Notes: generated by a model not told the origin, from the sequence alone. A stretch of DNA of 7,668 bases from Candidatus Aminicenantota bacterium (GCA_026393775.1 JAPKZM010000089.1:1-7668), one strand, 5' to 3'; numbered from the stretch's first letter, positions 1 to 6,468 are shown. Translations and numbers: made by a program.

Positions 1-12
1 GCCGATATGTTG

Positions 13-18
13 TATAAT
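13..18 (+). promoter_or_regulatory. Candidate -10 box upstream of the tonB-exbB-exbD operon
   Basis: A perfect TATAAT lies 41 bases before the ATG at 60, in an AT-rich patch. Its -35 partner would fall outside the window, so only half of the promoter can be seen. A transcription start near position 25 would give a leader of about 35 nt containing the AGGA at 43-46. Confidence 0.4.
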
Positions 19-59
19 AAACTACAGAACCAAAATACTCTCAGGAACGGGCGATCATT

Positions 60-968
60 ATGGAAGCAAAGGTCAAGCGGCAAATAGTTTTATTGTCCAT
101 CCTGCTGCATATCCTGTTCCTGGCCTTCTGGGAAAGTTTCATCACCCTCGACATCGCCCGGGCTTTTCCCGCGTCACCGCCCGTCGCGGTCATCAGCGCG
201 CCGCTGGTTTTTGATTTGGCGCAACCCGAACTGCCGCGCGAAGTGATCGCCACCCCGGCCGACGCTAAAACCACCGACCATCCCCAGAAAGCCGATTTCC
301 TATCCGACAAAAACGCCCTGGCCAGCAACCAGGAACCCGCCCCGGCAAATATTCCCCTGGGCGATGAGCCTTACGCGCGGGGTGATTTTGCCTCCCACGA
401 CCTGCCCCCGCATCCGGCCATTCCCGAAAAGGAAGCAGCCGGCGTCCGGCCTGAGGAAAAAACGGCCGACGCGGACAAGCATCTGGCAGAAGCAGATCGG
501 GACCCGCTGAGCGAAGAAATAGCCGATTTTTCCCTGCCGCGGGCCACGCCGGAAGCCGGCCAGGGCAGGACCGCGCCAAAACCGGCCATACCGGGGGTGG
601 CGCACGATCATATCGATTCACAGGCAGCCGACACCAGCGGCTTGTCATTCAACACCTATAACTGGGATTTCGCCCCTTACATGCTGGAACTGAAGGAACG
701 CATCAGGGACAACATTTTTCCGCCCATGGCTTTTTCCCAGTTGGGCATGATCGACGGCAACACCGTGCTGCGCTTCAAGATCTATCCCAACGGCGAACTG
801 CGCGATCTGGAGCTGCTCGCTTATGAGGGGCACCGTTCATTGATGGAAACCAGCACGATCGCGATAAAAGTATCGGCCCCATTCCGAAAATTACCCGGCA
901 ATTTTCCAGAACCGTATTTACAAGTAACGGCTAAATTCTCCTTTTTTATCAAAAACAAGCGAGGCTAA
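60..968 (+). CDS. tonB: TonB-family energy transducer (periplasm-spanning)
   Basis: This 302-residue protein should couple the inner-membrane proton channel to outer-membrane transporters. Seen: a short basic N-terminus (MEAKVKR), then one membrane helix at about 9-29. The helix contains S13 and H17 in the SxxxH spacing known from TonB anchors, where the His is needed for coupling to ExbB/ExbD. Residues about 35-195 are a low-complexity Ala/Pro/Asp/Glu-rich linker suited to spanning the periplasm; it lacks the regular Glu-Pro/Lys-Pro repeats of E. coli TonB. Residues about 205-302 form a TonB C-terminal domain: the stretch around IYPNGELRDLELL (241-253), a small-residue helix, then APFRKLPGNFPEP. 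The ATG at 60 has an AGGA at 43-46, rather distant at 13 nt. The following exbB and exbD genes support TonB rather than an isolated TolA. A TolA-like role cannot be excluded, but no tolB or pal is present here. Confidence 0.85.
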   Translation: MEAKVKRQIVLLSILLHILFLAFWESFITLDIARAFPASPPVAVISAPLVFDLAQPELPREVIATPADAKTTDHPQKADFLSDKNALASNQEPAPANIPLGDEPYARGDFASHDLPPHPAIPEKEAAGVRPEEKTADADKHLAEADRDPLSEEIADFSLPRATPEAGQGRTAPKPAIPGVAHDHIDSQAADTSGLSFNTYNWDFAPYMLELKERIRDNIFPPMAFSQLGMIDGNTVLRFKIYPNGELRDLELLAYEGHRSLMETSTIAIKVSAPFRKLPGNFPEPYLQVTAKFSFFIKNKRG

Positions 969-970
969 AA

Positions 971-1600
971 ATGAAAAATGTCTGGGAATTCCTAGTTAAA
1001 GGCGGCATCTGCATGATCCCCCTGTTTTTGTGCTCGGTCGCCGGTCTGGCCATCGTCATCGAAAAGTTCATTTTGTTGCAGCGCCGCAAGATCATCGTGC
1101 CCGAAGTGGTCAGCGTGCTGGAGAACATTAAGGGGACGAACGACTTTCCCCTGGCCGTTTCCATCTGCGAGAAACACCACGGACCCTTCGCCAACATCAT
1201 CCGCAGCACCCTGGAAAACCATAATTTGCCCAGGGAGGAAATCAAGGAGACCTTGCTCGACCAGGGCCGCCAGGAGGTTCACCAGCTGGAAAAAGGGCTG
1301 GGGGTGCTGGAAACCGTCGCCGGCATCGGCCCCCTGCTGGGACTGCTGGGCACCGTGCTCGGCATCCTTAAAGTCTTCAAGGTCATATCGGTAATGGGGG
1401 TGGGGCAAGCCACCTCATTGGCTGCCGGCATTTCCGAAGCCCTGATCACCACCATCGCCGGCCTGTTCATCGGCATCCCGGCATTGGTGGCCTACAATTA
1501 CTTCGCCAGCAGGGCTGACGCATTGGTGCTGGAGATCGAGAAGTACTCCAACCGCCTGCTAAACAAGATAGCCTCTTTTCCTGCGGCTTCGGGGAAGTGA
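971..1600 (+). CDS. exbB: ExbB/TolQ/MotA-family proton channel subunit
   Basis: This 209-residue inner-membrane protein forms the pentameric proton-channel scaffold that surrounds an ExbD dimer and powers TonB. Three hydrophobic segments are visible: about 11-34, 114-136 and 156-178, with a cytoplasmic region between the first two, as in the family. The family signatures are clear: GIGPLLGLLGTVLGI in TM2 (with T128), and GISEALITTIAGLFIGIPALVAYNYF-type TM3 at 153-178, including E156, which matches the conserved Glu of ExbB. The start is ATG 971 with GAGG at 961-964, only 2 nt after the tonB stop, so the two genes are co-transcribed and probably translationally coupled. Length is slightly below E. 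coli ExbB (244 aa) but normal for the family. TolQ is an alternative name; the adjacent TonB-type gene favours ExbB. Confidence 0.92.
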   Translation: MKNVWEFLVKGGICMIPLFLCSVAGLAIVIEKFILLQRRKIIVPEVVSVLENIKGTNDFPLAVSICEKHHGPFANIIRSTLENHNLPREEIKETLLDQGRQEVHQLEKGLGVLETVAGIGPLLGLLGTVLGILKVFKVISVMGVGQATSLAAGISEALITTIAGLFIGIPALVAYNYFASRADALVLEIEKYSNRLLNKIASFPAASGK

Positions 1601-1603
1601 CCC

Positions 1604-2005
1604 ATGCAACTGCGAGCCAAGCCGCGCCGCAAGGTGATCATCAACATCACGTCGCTGATCGACGTCACCTTCATGATGCTGCTGTTTTTCATGATTACGT
1701 CGACTTTTCTGGAGCAGCCTGGCATCAAACTCGAACTCCCGACCGCAAAAACATCGGCCAACAGCGAAGCGCAGGAGTGGGTGCTCACCGTCGACAAAAA
1801 AGGCGAATTGTTCCTGAATCGCCAGCCGCTGACACTCGCCGAGCTCGAAGTGGAAATCCGTAAAGCCTTGCCGCAAATGAAGGATGGCGCCCTGGTGCTC
1901 AAAGCCGACCAAGGGATCACCCACGGCCTGGTTGTACGCGTCATGGACATGGCCAAGCGCGGCGGCGTAAAAAAACTCATCATCGGCACCAAACCGGAGA
2001 AGTAG
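1604..2005 (+). CDS. exbD: ExbD/TolR-family biopolymer transport protein
   Basis: This 133-residue single-pass inner-membrane protein is the partner of ExbB. It carries the protonatable aspartate that moves through the channel. Seen: a basic N-terminus (KPRRK), then the signature INITSLIDVTFMMLLFFMI, with D20 at the position of the essential Asp25 of E. coli ExbD at the start of the membrane helix (about 17-37). A periplasmic domain follows (about 45-133) with the usual pattern: WVLTVDKKGELFLNRQPL, then LVLKADQGITHGLVVRVMDMAKRGG, then KLIIGT. Start ATG 1604 lies 3 nt after the exbB stop, with GGGGAAG at 1591-1597 as ribosome binding site. It is the last gene of the first operon. Confidence 0.93.
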   Translation: MQLRAKPRRKVIINITSLIDVTFMMLLFFMITSTFLEQPGIKLELPTAKTSANSEAQEWVLTVDKKGELFLNRQPLTLAELEVEIRKALPQMKDGALVLKADQGITHGLVVRVMDMAKRGGVKKLIIGTKPEK

Positions 2006-2082
2006 AGACACTAACACTATCACTATCTCAAACCTAGCGAATATTGCCGATAAATGACCTTTTTTTTCATGTCGATCCGAAT

Positions 2083-2111
2083 TTGACACCCGAAAAATGA
2101 AATGCTACAAT
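2083..2111 (+). promoter_or_regulatory. Strong sigma70-type promoter for the lptB-rpoN-hpf-hprK-PTS operon
   Basis: A perfect -35 TTGACA at 2083-2088 and a -10 TACAAT at 2106-2111 are separated by exactly 17 bp. A TG at 2103-2104 makes it an extended -10 (TGC-TACAAT). An eight-T run at 2060-2067 sits in the region where UP elements occur (about -58 to -51). The predicted transcription start is near 2118, leaving a leader of about 22 nt before the ATG at 2140. This is the only good promoter in the only gap over 100 bp, so it likely drives the whole downstream gene row. Confidence 0.85.
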
Positions 2112-2139
2112 GATCCGGGGTGATTATCGCGAAAAAGCA

Positions 2140-2856
2140 ATGAATACATTGGAAGTACACCATATCAGAAAATCATTCCGCAAAAGGCGGGTGGTTGACG
2201 GCGTGACCCTGGGGGTCAAGTCCGGTGAAATCATCGGTCTGCTGGGTCCCAACGGCGCCGGAAAAACCACCACCTTCCTGATGATCCTGGGCATCCACCG
2301 CCCGGACAGCGGTGAAATTCACCTCAATGGCCAGGACATCACCCAGCTCCCGGTTTTCAGCCGCGCCCGCTTGGGCATCAGCTTCCTGCCCCAGGAGCCT
2401 TCGGTTTTCCGGGGCCTGAGCGTCAAGGAAAATGTAAAGGCCATTGCCCAGATGATCAAGTGCAAGCCATCCCGGGCCATCGATGAAATCCTGAACGACC
2501 TGGGGCTGACGCCCATCCAGGACCGCAAAGCGTACATGCTTTCCGGCGGCGAGCGCCGCCGTTTGGAAATCGCCCGCTCCCTGATCCTGACTCCCGATTT
2601 TTTGCTCCTTGATGAGCCTTTTGCCGGCATCGATCCGATGCAGATCATCGAGCTGCAGGAACTGATCCGGACCTTCAAGGACAGGGGCATGGGCATCATC
2701 ATCACCGATCACAATGTCCGCGAGATCTTGAAAATCACCGACCGTTCTTATATCATTCACAGCGGCCAGGTCATCTTTGAAGGCCGATCAGAGGAGTTGA
2801 TCGCCGACATGAGGGTCAAGAAGGAATACCTGGGAGAGGAATTCAGGTGGAATTAA
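2140..2856 (+). CDS. lptB: LPS export ABC transporter ATP-binding protein LptB
   Basis: This 238-residue cytoplasmic ATPase drives LptFG to extract lipopolysaccharide from the inner membrane into the LptC-LptA bridge. The ABC motifs are intact and in order: Walker A GPNGAGKTT (36-44), Q-loop Q85 in LPQEPSVF, signature LSGGERRR (134-141), Walker B FLLLDEP with catalytic E159, D-loop AGID, and H-switch H191 in ITDHNV. The C-terminal EYLGEEFRW is typical of LptB and separates it from LivF/LivG and other branched-chain-type ATPases. An in-frame ATG at 2110 would add ten residues, but it overlaps the -10 box and lies upstream of the predicted transcription start. ATG 2140 also gives the usual LptB N-terminus (MNTLEVHHIRKSF). 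The Shine-Dalgarno for 2140 is poor: GGGG at 2117-2120 is too far away, and the region before the ATG is A-rich. lptA and lptC, often just upstream, are not here. Confidence 0.93.
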   Translation: MNTLEVHHIRKSFRKRRVVDGVTLGVKSGEIIGLLGPNGAGKTTTFLMILGIHRPDSGEIHLNGQDITQLPVFSRARLGISFLPQEPSVFRGLSVKENVKAIAQMIKCKPSRAIDEILNDLGLTPIQDRKAYMLSGGERRRLEIARSLILTPDFLLLDEPFAGIDPMQIIELQELIRTFKDRGMGIIITDHNVREILKITDRSYIIHSGQVIFEGRSEELIADMRVKKEYLGEEFRWN

Positions 2857-4260
2857 ATGCCGATTAAACTCCAGCTCAAAGGCTCCCAGCAACTGACCAT
2901 TACCCCGGTGATGCATTATTTCATCCAGTTGCTGACCAACAATCACCTGGAATTGATCGAGACCCTGCAGAACGAAGTCGAAGCGAACCCCATGCTGGAA
3001 ATCGAGGCGGTAGAAAAAACAGTCCCCGAATCTGAAACCAACGACTACCAAGAACGGATCGAAAGGGCCGATTCTTCATTCATGACCCCCTACGAGGATC
3101 ACGGCTTTTTCAGGAAGGGCCCCGACGATATCGACAAGAACAAGGCTTTGGAAGCCATGACCCCTTCCACGATCAGCCTGGCCGATTACTTGCTTGAGCA
3201 GGCCATGGCCACCTTCAGCCAGGAGGCCGAGATCGAGATCATCCGCCAGATCATTTACAACCTTGACCGGGACGGCTATCTGAAAATAGAGATTGAATCG
3301 ATCGCCTCGCTGCTCCGGACCACGCCGGATGAGATCGAACGCCTGCGCCAGCTCGTCACCCGCTTCGATCCTCCGGGCTGCGCCAGCAAATCGCTCCAAG
3401 AATGCCTGCTGGCCCAGGTCGGCGAAACCCCGGAAAATGAAAAGCTGCGCCGTTTGATCCAAAACCACCTGCAAGATCTCTCCCGCTCCAATTACGAGAG
3501 TATATGCCGCCTGATGGGGATAGGCATGGAAGAACTTCTCCCCCTGACCGCCCGACTGAAGCGGCTGAACCCCAGGCCGGCCGAAGTCTTTGACCAGGAA
3601 GAGGTCGAATACGCCCAGGTGGACCTGATGCTGATCAAGGAAAACAACGAATACCGGGTCATCTACCTGGAAGAAGGCCTCCCCCGGCTGGCCCTGTCGC
3701 AATACTACCGGGAGATGCTGGACAAGGCCAAGGATAAAAAAACCGTTTCCTATTTGAAAAACCGTTATCGCGACGCCCAGTTTTTCATCGAAAGCATCGA
3801 ATTGCGGAAAAAGACCATCCTGCGCATCGCCGAATTCCTGGTGAAAGCCCAGAAGGATTTCCTGGATTTCGGCGACAAGTGGAAGAAGCCCTTGACCATG
3901 AAGGATGTGGCCCGGGAGATCAGCCTCAACGAATCGACCGTCTCGCGGGCCGTCAGCAACAAGTTCATGAATTCGGAAAAGGGATTGATCCCCTTGAAAG
4001 ATTTTTTCAGCTACGGCCTGAAGGGCGATTTCGGTTTTTCGCACTCGGTCAACACCATCAAGGACAAGATCAAGGAACTGATCCAAAACGAACTGCCGGA
4101 AAAGCCCCTGGCCGATGATGACATCGCCGTCAAGCTCGCCGACCTGGGCATCCGCATCGCCCGGCGCACGGCGCGCAATTACCGGGAAGAATTGAATATC
4201 CCCAGCTCGTTCGTCAGGAAAAAAGAAAACAAAATAAAAGGAGTGAAAAATGAGCATTAA
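2857..4260 (+). CDS. rpoN: RNA polymerase sigma54 factor RpoN
   Basis: This 467-residue sigma54 directs RNA polymerase to -24/-12 promoters that need AAA+ enhancer-binding activators. Region I (1-48) is recognisable: LKGSQQLTITPVMHYFIQLL, then LELIETLQNEVEANPMLE. An acidic region II follows (about 49-100). The core-binding region has FDPPGCASKSLQECLLAQ (171-187) and LNPRPAEVF (237-245). The HTH region (about 345-372) carries the conserved SLNESTVSRAVSNKFM, followed by GLIPLKDFFSYGL. The RpoN box at 435-444 reads ARRTARNYRE, not the canonical ARRTVAKYRE; three of ten positions differ. Start ATG 2857 directly abuts the lptB stop (0-nt spacing) with AGGTGG at 2845-2850. The 3' end overlaps hpf by 11 nt. 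Length and domain order are normal, so I consider it functional. Confidence 0.96.
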   Translation: MPIKLQLKGSQQLTITPVMHYFIQLLTNNHLELIETLQNEVEANPMLEIEAVEKTVPESETNDYQERIERADSSFMTPYEDHGFFRKGPDDIDKNKALEAMTPSTISLADYLLEQAMATFSQEAEIEIIRQIIYNLDRDGYLKIEIESIASLLRTTPDEIERLRQLVTRFDPPGCASKSLQECLLAQVGETPENEKLRRLIQNHLQDLSRSNYESICRLMGIGMEELLPLTARLKRLNPRPAEVFDQEEVEYAQVDLMLIKENNEYRVIYLEEGLPRLALSQYYREMLDKAKDKKTVSYLKNRYRDAQFFIESIELRKKTILRIAEFLVKAQKDFLDFGDKWKKPLTMKDVAREISLNESTVSRAVSNKFMNSEKGLIPLKDFFSYGLKGDFGFSHSVNTIKDKIKELIQNELPEKPLADDDIAVKLADLGIRIARRTARNYREELNIPSSFVRKKENKIKGVKNEH

Positions 4261-4822
4261 CTTTTCCACCAAAAACATCAAAATACCGGGCGCTTTGAAA
4301 GCCTTCATTGAAAAACACCTGCACGACATTGAAAAGATCGCCGGTGCCATCATAGACGCCGAAGTGATCATCAACGAAGAAAAACTCTCCTATAAAGTGG
4401 AAATATCCTTGAAAACACGCTTGAACTCATTTTACGCCGAAGAGCGCAACAAGATACTGAAGCAGGCGGTGCGCAACACGCTGGCCACCCTCAGAAGCCA
4501 GGCCAAAAAAAACAAGGAGAAGGTCAAGGAAGAGAAAAAAAGGACCAGCCACGACGGATTCTTCAGGCGCACGCTGGGATTCATGGCCGGCGAAAAACGC
4601 GCAGCCCCCGAAGGGGACGAAAGCACCGAAGCACCCAGGCCCGGCAACATCCTTATTTCCGAGAACTATTCTTCCAAGCCGATCACGGTGGAGGAAGCGG
4701 TATTTTTTCTCAATGAAAGCGGTGAAAACGGCTATATGTTCGTCAATTCCGAAACCAACCGCCTGGCCGCCGTCTTTTTCGGCAAAAAAGGCGGCATTTC
4801 CCTGATTGAACCAAAATTGTAA
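4250..4822 (+). CDS. hpf: Long-form ribosome hibernation promoting factor (HPF)
   Basis: This 190-residue protein binds idle 30S subunits, and long HPFs dimerise 70S ribosomes into inactive 100S particles. The N-terminal S30AE domain spans about 1-98: MSINFSTKNIKIPGALKAFIEK, then DAEVIINEEKLSYKVEI, then a basic helix rich in Lys. A variable linker at about 100-135 is rich in Glu, Ala and Pro. The C-terminal dimerisation domain (136-190) has KPITVEEAVFFLNESG, then MFVNSETNRLAAVFFGKKGG, ending ISLIEPKL, as expected for the long form and absent from short E. coli HPF. Start ATG 4250 lies inside the end of rpoN (11-nt overlap) with AAAAGGAG ending at 4243, an ideal 6-nt spacing. The rpoN-hpf pairing is common in Proteobacteria and relatives. 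Confidence 0.93.
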   Translation: MSINFSTKNIKIPGALKAFIEKHLHDIEKIAGAIIDAEVIINEEKLSYKVEISLKTRLNSFYAEERNKILKQAVRNTLATLRSQAKKNKEKVKEEKKRTSHDGFFRRTLGFMAGEKRAAPEGDESTEAPRPGNILISENYSSKPITVEEAVFFLNESGENGYMFVNSETNRLAAVFFGKKGGISLIEPKL

Positions 4823-4837
4823 CGAGGCTGGTTAGTG

Positions 4838-5758
4838 ATGCCCAAAGATATCAAGGGAATCGAAATACGTCAAATCCTGGAATTGAACCCGCTCAAGATC
4901 CTTAAAATCCATAATGAAAAATGGCTGGGCAATTCGGTCAGCCATCCGCGGCCTCAGCGTCCCGGCTTGGGCTTGAGCGGCTACCTGAAACATATCCAGA
5001 CCGGCCGCATCCAGATTTTCGGGAAAACAGAAATTGGCTACCTGCACAACTTGAAGGACGAAGAAAAGAGCCGTTGCCTGAAGAATTACCTTTCACTGAA
5101 ACTGCCCGGCATCATCGTTTCCGAAAACATCGTTATCGAAGAAGAATGGATCGCCATGGCCGCCCATTTCCATACTCCGATCCTGATCTCGGAGCTGCAC
5201 ACGGCGCCATTGATTTCCCGCCTCAACGCCTTCCTCTACCAGTATTTTTCCAAGAAAATCAAGTTGAACGGAGTGTTGATGGATATCATGAGCCAGGGAG
5301 TGCTGCTCACCGGCGCCTCGGGGATAGGCAAGAGCGAAACCGCCCTAGAATTGGTCAACAAGGGATACCATCTGATCGCCGACGACGTCACCGAATTTTA
5401 TCTGGATTCCAACGATGACCTGATCGGCCGGTCCAACCCGATTATCAAGAGCCTGATGGAGGTGCGCGGGTTGGGCATCATCAACATCAACGACATTTTC
5501 GGCGCCGCGGCCGTGCTCGAAGAAAAGAAACTGAACCTGGTGATCAACCTGGAAAAATGGGACGCCAAAAAAAAATACGACCGCCTGGGCGAAGACAATT
5601 TCTATTTCAAGATCCTGGGCCTGGATATCCCGCTGATCACGCTGCCCGTGGCGCCGGGACGGAACTTGTCCACCATCATCGAGGTGGCCGTGCGCAATTT
5701 CCTGGCAAAAAAAAGTGGCCGCAAGACCTACCTTGAAATCAAAAAGGAAAACCCATGA
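4838..5758 (+). CDS. hprK: HPr kinase/phosphorylase HprK, with a variant active site
   Basis: This 306-residue bifunctional enzyme phosphorylates HPr at Ser46 with ATP or PPi and can reverse the reaction with Pi. The full-length architecture is present: N-terminal domain (about 1-130) and catalytic domain with P-loop GASGIGKSE (159-167; K165, S166). Other matches are D182/D183 in LIADD, E208 in EVRGLGIINI (the HprK signature), and R249 in YDRLG. With a constant offset of 6 these correspond to the annotated B. subtilis residues K159, S160, D177, E202 and R243. By the same offset the active-site H138 falls on N144 (LNGVLMD instead of HGVL-type), and the dephosphorylation loop reads PVAPGRN (270-276) instead of PVRPGRN. 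Start: ATG 4838, with GAGG at 4824-4827 10 nt upstream. GTG 4835, in frame immediately before, is an equally spaced alternative adding one residue. The gene begins 15 nt after hpf. A nine-A run lies at 5567-5575. Confidence 0.92.
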   Translation: MPKDIKGIEIRQILELNPLKILKIHNEKWLGNSVSHPRPQRPGLGLSGYLKHIQTGRIQIFGKTEIGYLHNLKDEEKSRCLKNYLSLKLPGIIVSENIVIEEEWIAMAAHFHTPILISELHTAPLISRLNAFLYQYFSKKIKLNGVLMDIMSQGVLLTGASGIGKSETALELVNKGYHLIADDVTEFYLDSNDDLIGRSNPIIKSLMEVRGLGIININDIFGAAAVLEEKKLNLVINLEKWDAKKKYDRLGEDNFYFKILGLDIPLITLPVAPGRNLSTIIEVAVRNFLAKKSGRKTYLEIKKENP

Positions 5759-5805
5759 AAGCCGCGAGCGCACGCCGCCCCAGGGTTCGAGGTGACAAAA
5801 AATGA
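5755..5805 (+). other. 16-codon mini-ORF bridging hprK and the EIIA gene
   Basis: An ATG at 5755 overlaps the hprK stop as ATGA and opens a frame encoding MKAASARRPRVRGDKK. It ends at TGA 5803-5805, which again overlaps the EIIA start as ATGA. The peptide is very basic. No ribosome binding site of its own stands out, but an ATGA overlap permits reinitiation. It could be a coupling device, a deletion scar at the site where rapZ often lies, or chance. I do not assign a function or claim it is a gene. Confidence 0.25.
5789..5795 (+). promoter_or_regulatory. Strong Shine-Dalgarno of the EIIA gene
   Basis: GAGGTGA is an exact complement to the 3' end of 16S rRNA and lies 6 nt before ATG 5802. It fixes the EIIA start and shows that EIIA can be initiated independently of the upstream mini-ORF, inside which the site is buried. 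Confidence 0.75.
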
Positions 5806-6206
5806 TCAAAAGCCTTATCATCACCCATGGCAACTTGGGTCATGAATTGATCCAGGTGGCCGAAAAGATATTGGAGCAGAAACTGGCCATCGAGGCCATC
5901 GCTTTTGACTGGCAGGGCGACGGCAGCGACATGATCTCCCAGCTGGAAAAATTCATCGCCGCCAACAAAGGACACAAGCTCATTATTTTTACCGACATGT
6001 TCGGCGGTTCGCCGTCTAACATCGCGTCCCGCTTCATCAACAAGAACGTGGAAGTCATATCGGGGATCAATCTCCCCGGCCTGCTTAAGTTTTTCTGCCA
6101 CGAGGAAAAGGGGAAGAATTTCAAGGAAACCATCAATACCGTTGCCCAGGGAGCCGTGGAGGGCATCAATATCATCAGCGAATACTTAGGAGAAAAAAAT
6201 GATTGA
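5802..6206 (+). CDS. PTS mannose-family EIIA protein
   Basis: This 134-residue cytoplasmic phosphocarrier accepts phosphate from HPr. It is a complete EIIA(Man) domain: the N-terminal strand leads to THG with H9 as the phosphorylated histidine, and TDMFGGSPSNIA (89-100) is the family's second signature motif. The 134 residues match a lone IIA domain; there is no fused IIB. No EIIB, EIIC or EIID gene is visible, so sugar transport cannot be assumed. A regulatory role, as proposed for solitary EIIA(Man) proteins in Deltaproteobacteria, is an inference; the DhaM IIA domain belongs to the same fold class. The start is fixed by GAGGTGA at 5789-5795. Its last 8 nt overlap the start of the HPr gene. 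Confidence 0.9.
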   Translation: MIKSLIITHGNLGHELIQVAEKILEQKLAIEAIAFDWQGDGSDMISQLEKFIAANKGHKLIIFTDMFGGSPSNIASRFINKNVEVISGINLPGLLKFFCHEEKGKNFKETINTVAQGAVEGINIISEYLGEKND

Positions 6207-6468
6207 AAAAACGCAGGTAATCATCAACAAGTTGGGCCTGCACGCCAGGGCCGCCGCTAAATTATCCCATCTGGCCAACATGTACAATGCCAATATTTAC
6301 CTGATTTACAACGAGGATAAAGTCAACGCCAAAAGCCTGCTCGGGATACTGACCCTGGCCGCATCGGTCGGCAATGAGATCATTCTGCAGGCCAGCGGCA
6401 ACGATGAAAAGGAAGCCATCACCGCCATCAGCAATCTTTTCAACCGCAAATTCGACGAAGAAAGTTGA
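6199..6468 (+). CDS. ptsH: HPr phosphocarrier protein
   Basis: This 89-residue protein receives phosphate from EI on His15 and is the substrate of HprK at Ser46. Seen: NKLGLHARAAAKL with H15 and R17, and VNAKSLLGIL with S46. Both phosphorylation sites are in their standard positions. The residue after R17 is Ala instead of the Pro common in Gram-positive and enteric HPr; Ala is, from memory, usual in Deltaproteobacteria-type HPr proteins. Having both H15 and S46 beside hprK suggests dual regulation, unlike the NPr proteins of enterics, which lack the Ser46 system. ATG 6199 overlaps the EIIA end by 8 nt, with AGGAG at 6188-6192 and a seven-A spacer. The gene is followed without a gap by EI. 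Confidence 0.95.
   Translation: MIEKTQVIINKLGLHARAAAKLSHLANMYNANIYLIYNEDKVNAKSLLGILTLAASVGNEIILQASGNDEKEAITAISNLFNRKFDEES

Noticed and set aside
54..61. ATCATTAT resembling half of a Fur box at the tonB start codon
   Set aside because: Only about 8 of 19 positions match the Fur consensus, and the other half is absent. Iron control is plausible for a TonB system but this site does not support it.
2031..2067. Possible intrinsic terminator (T8 run after GCGAATATTGC)
   Set aside because: The stem is only four pairs including a G-U, and the T run begins well downstream of it; it does not look like a working hairpin-U terminator.
2110..2139. N-terminal extension of LptB from ATG 2110
   Set aside because: It overlaps the -10 box, lies before the predicted transcription start, and LptB homologues begin at the residues coded from 2140.
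3076..4374. 432-codon open frame on the minus strand opposite rpoN and the start of hpf
   Set aside because: It is a mirror of the rpoN codon pattern. Its product has no recognisable domain, it crosses a gene boundary, and the + strand encodes an unmistakable sigma54.
4921..5418. 165-codon plus-strand frame inside hprK
   Set aside because: Arg/Pro/His-rich out-of-frame reading of hprK with no plausible start region and no domain.
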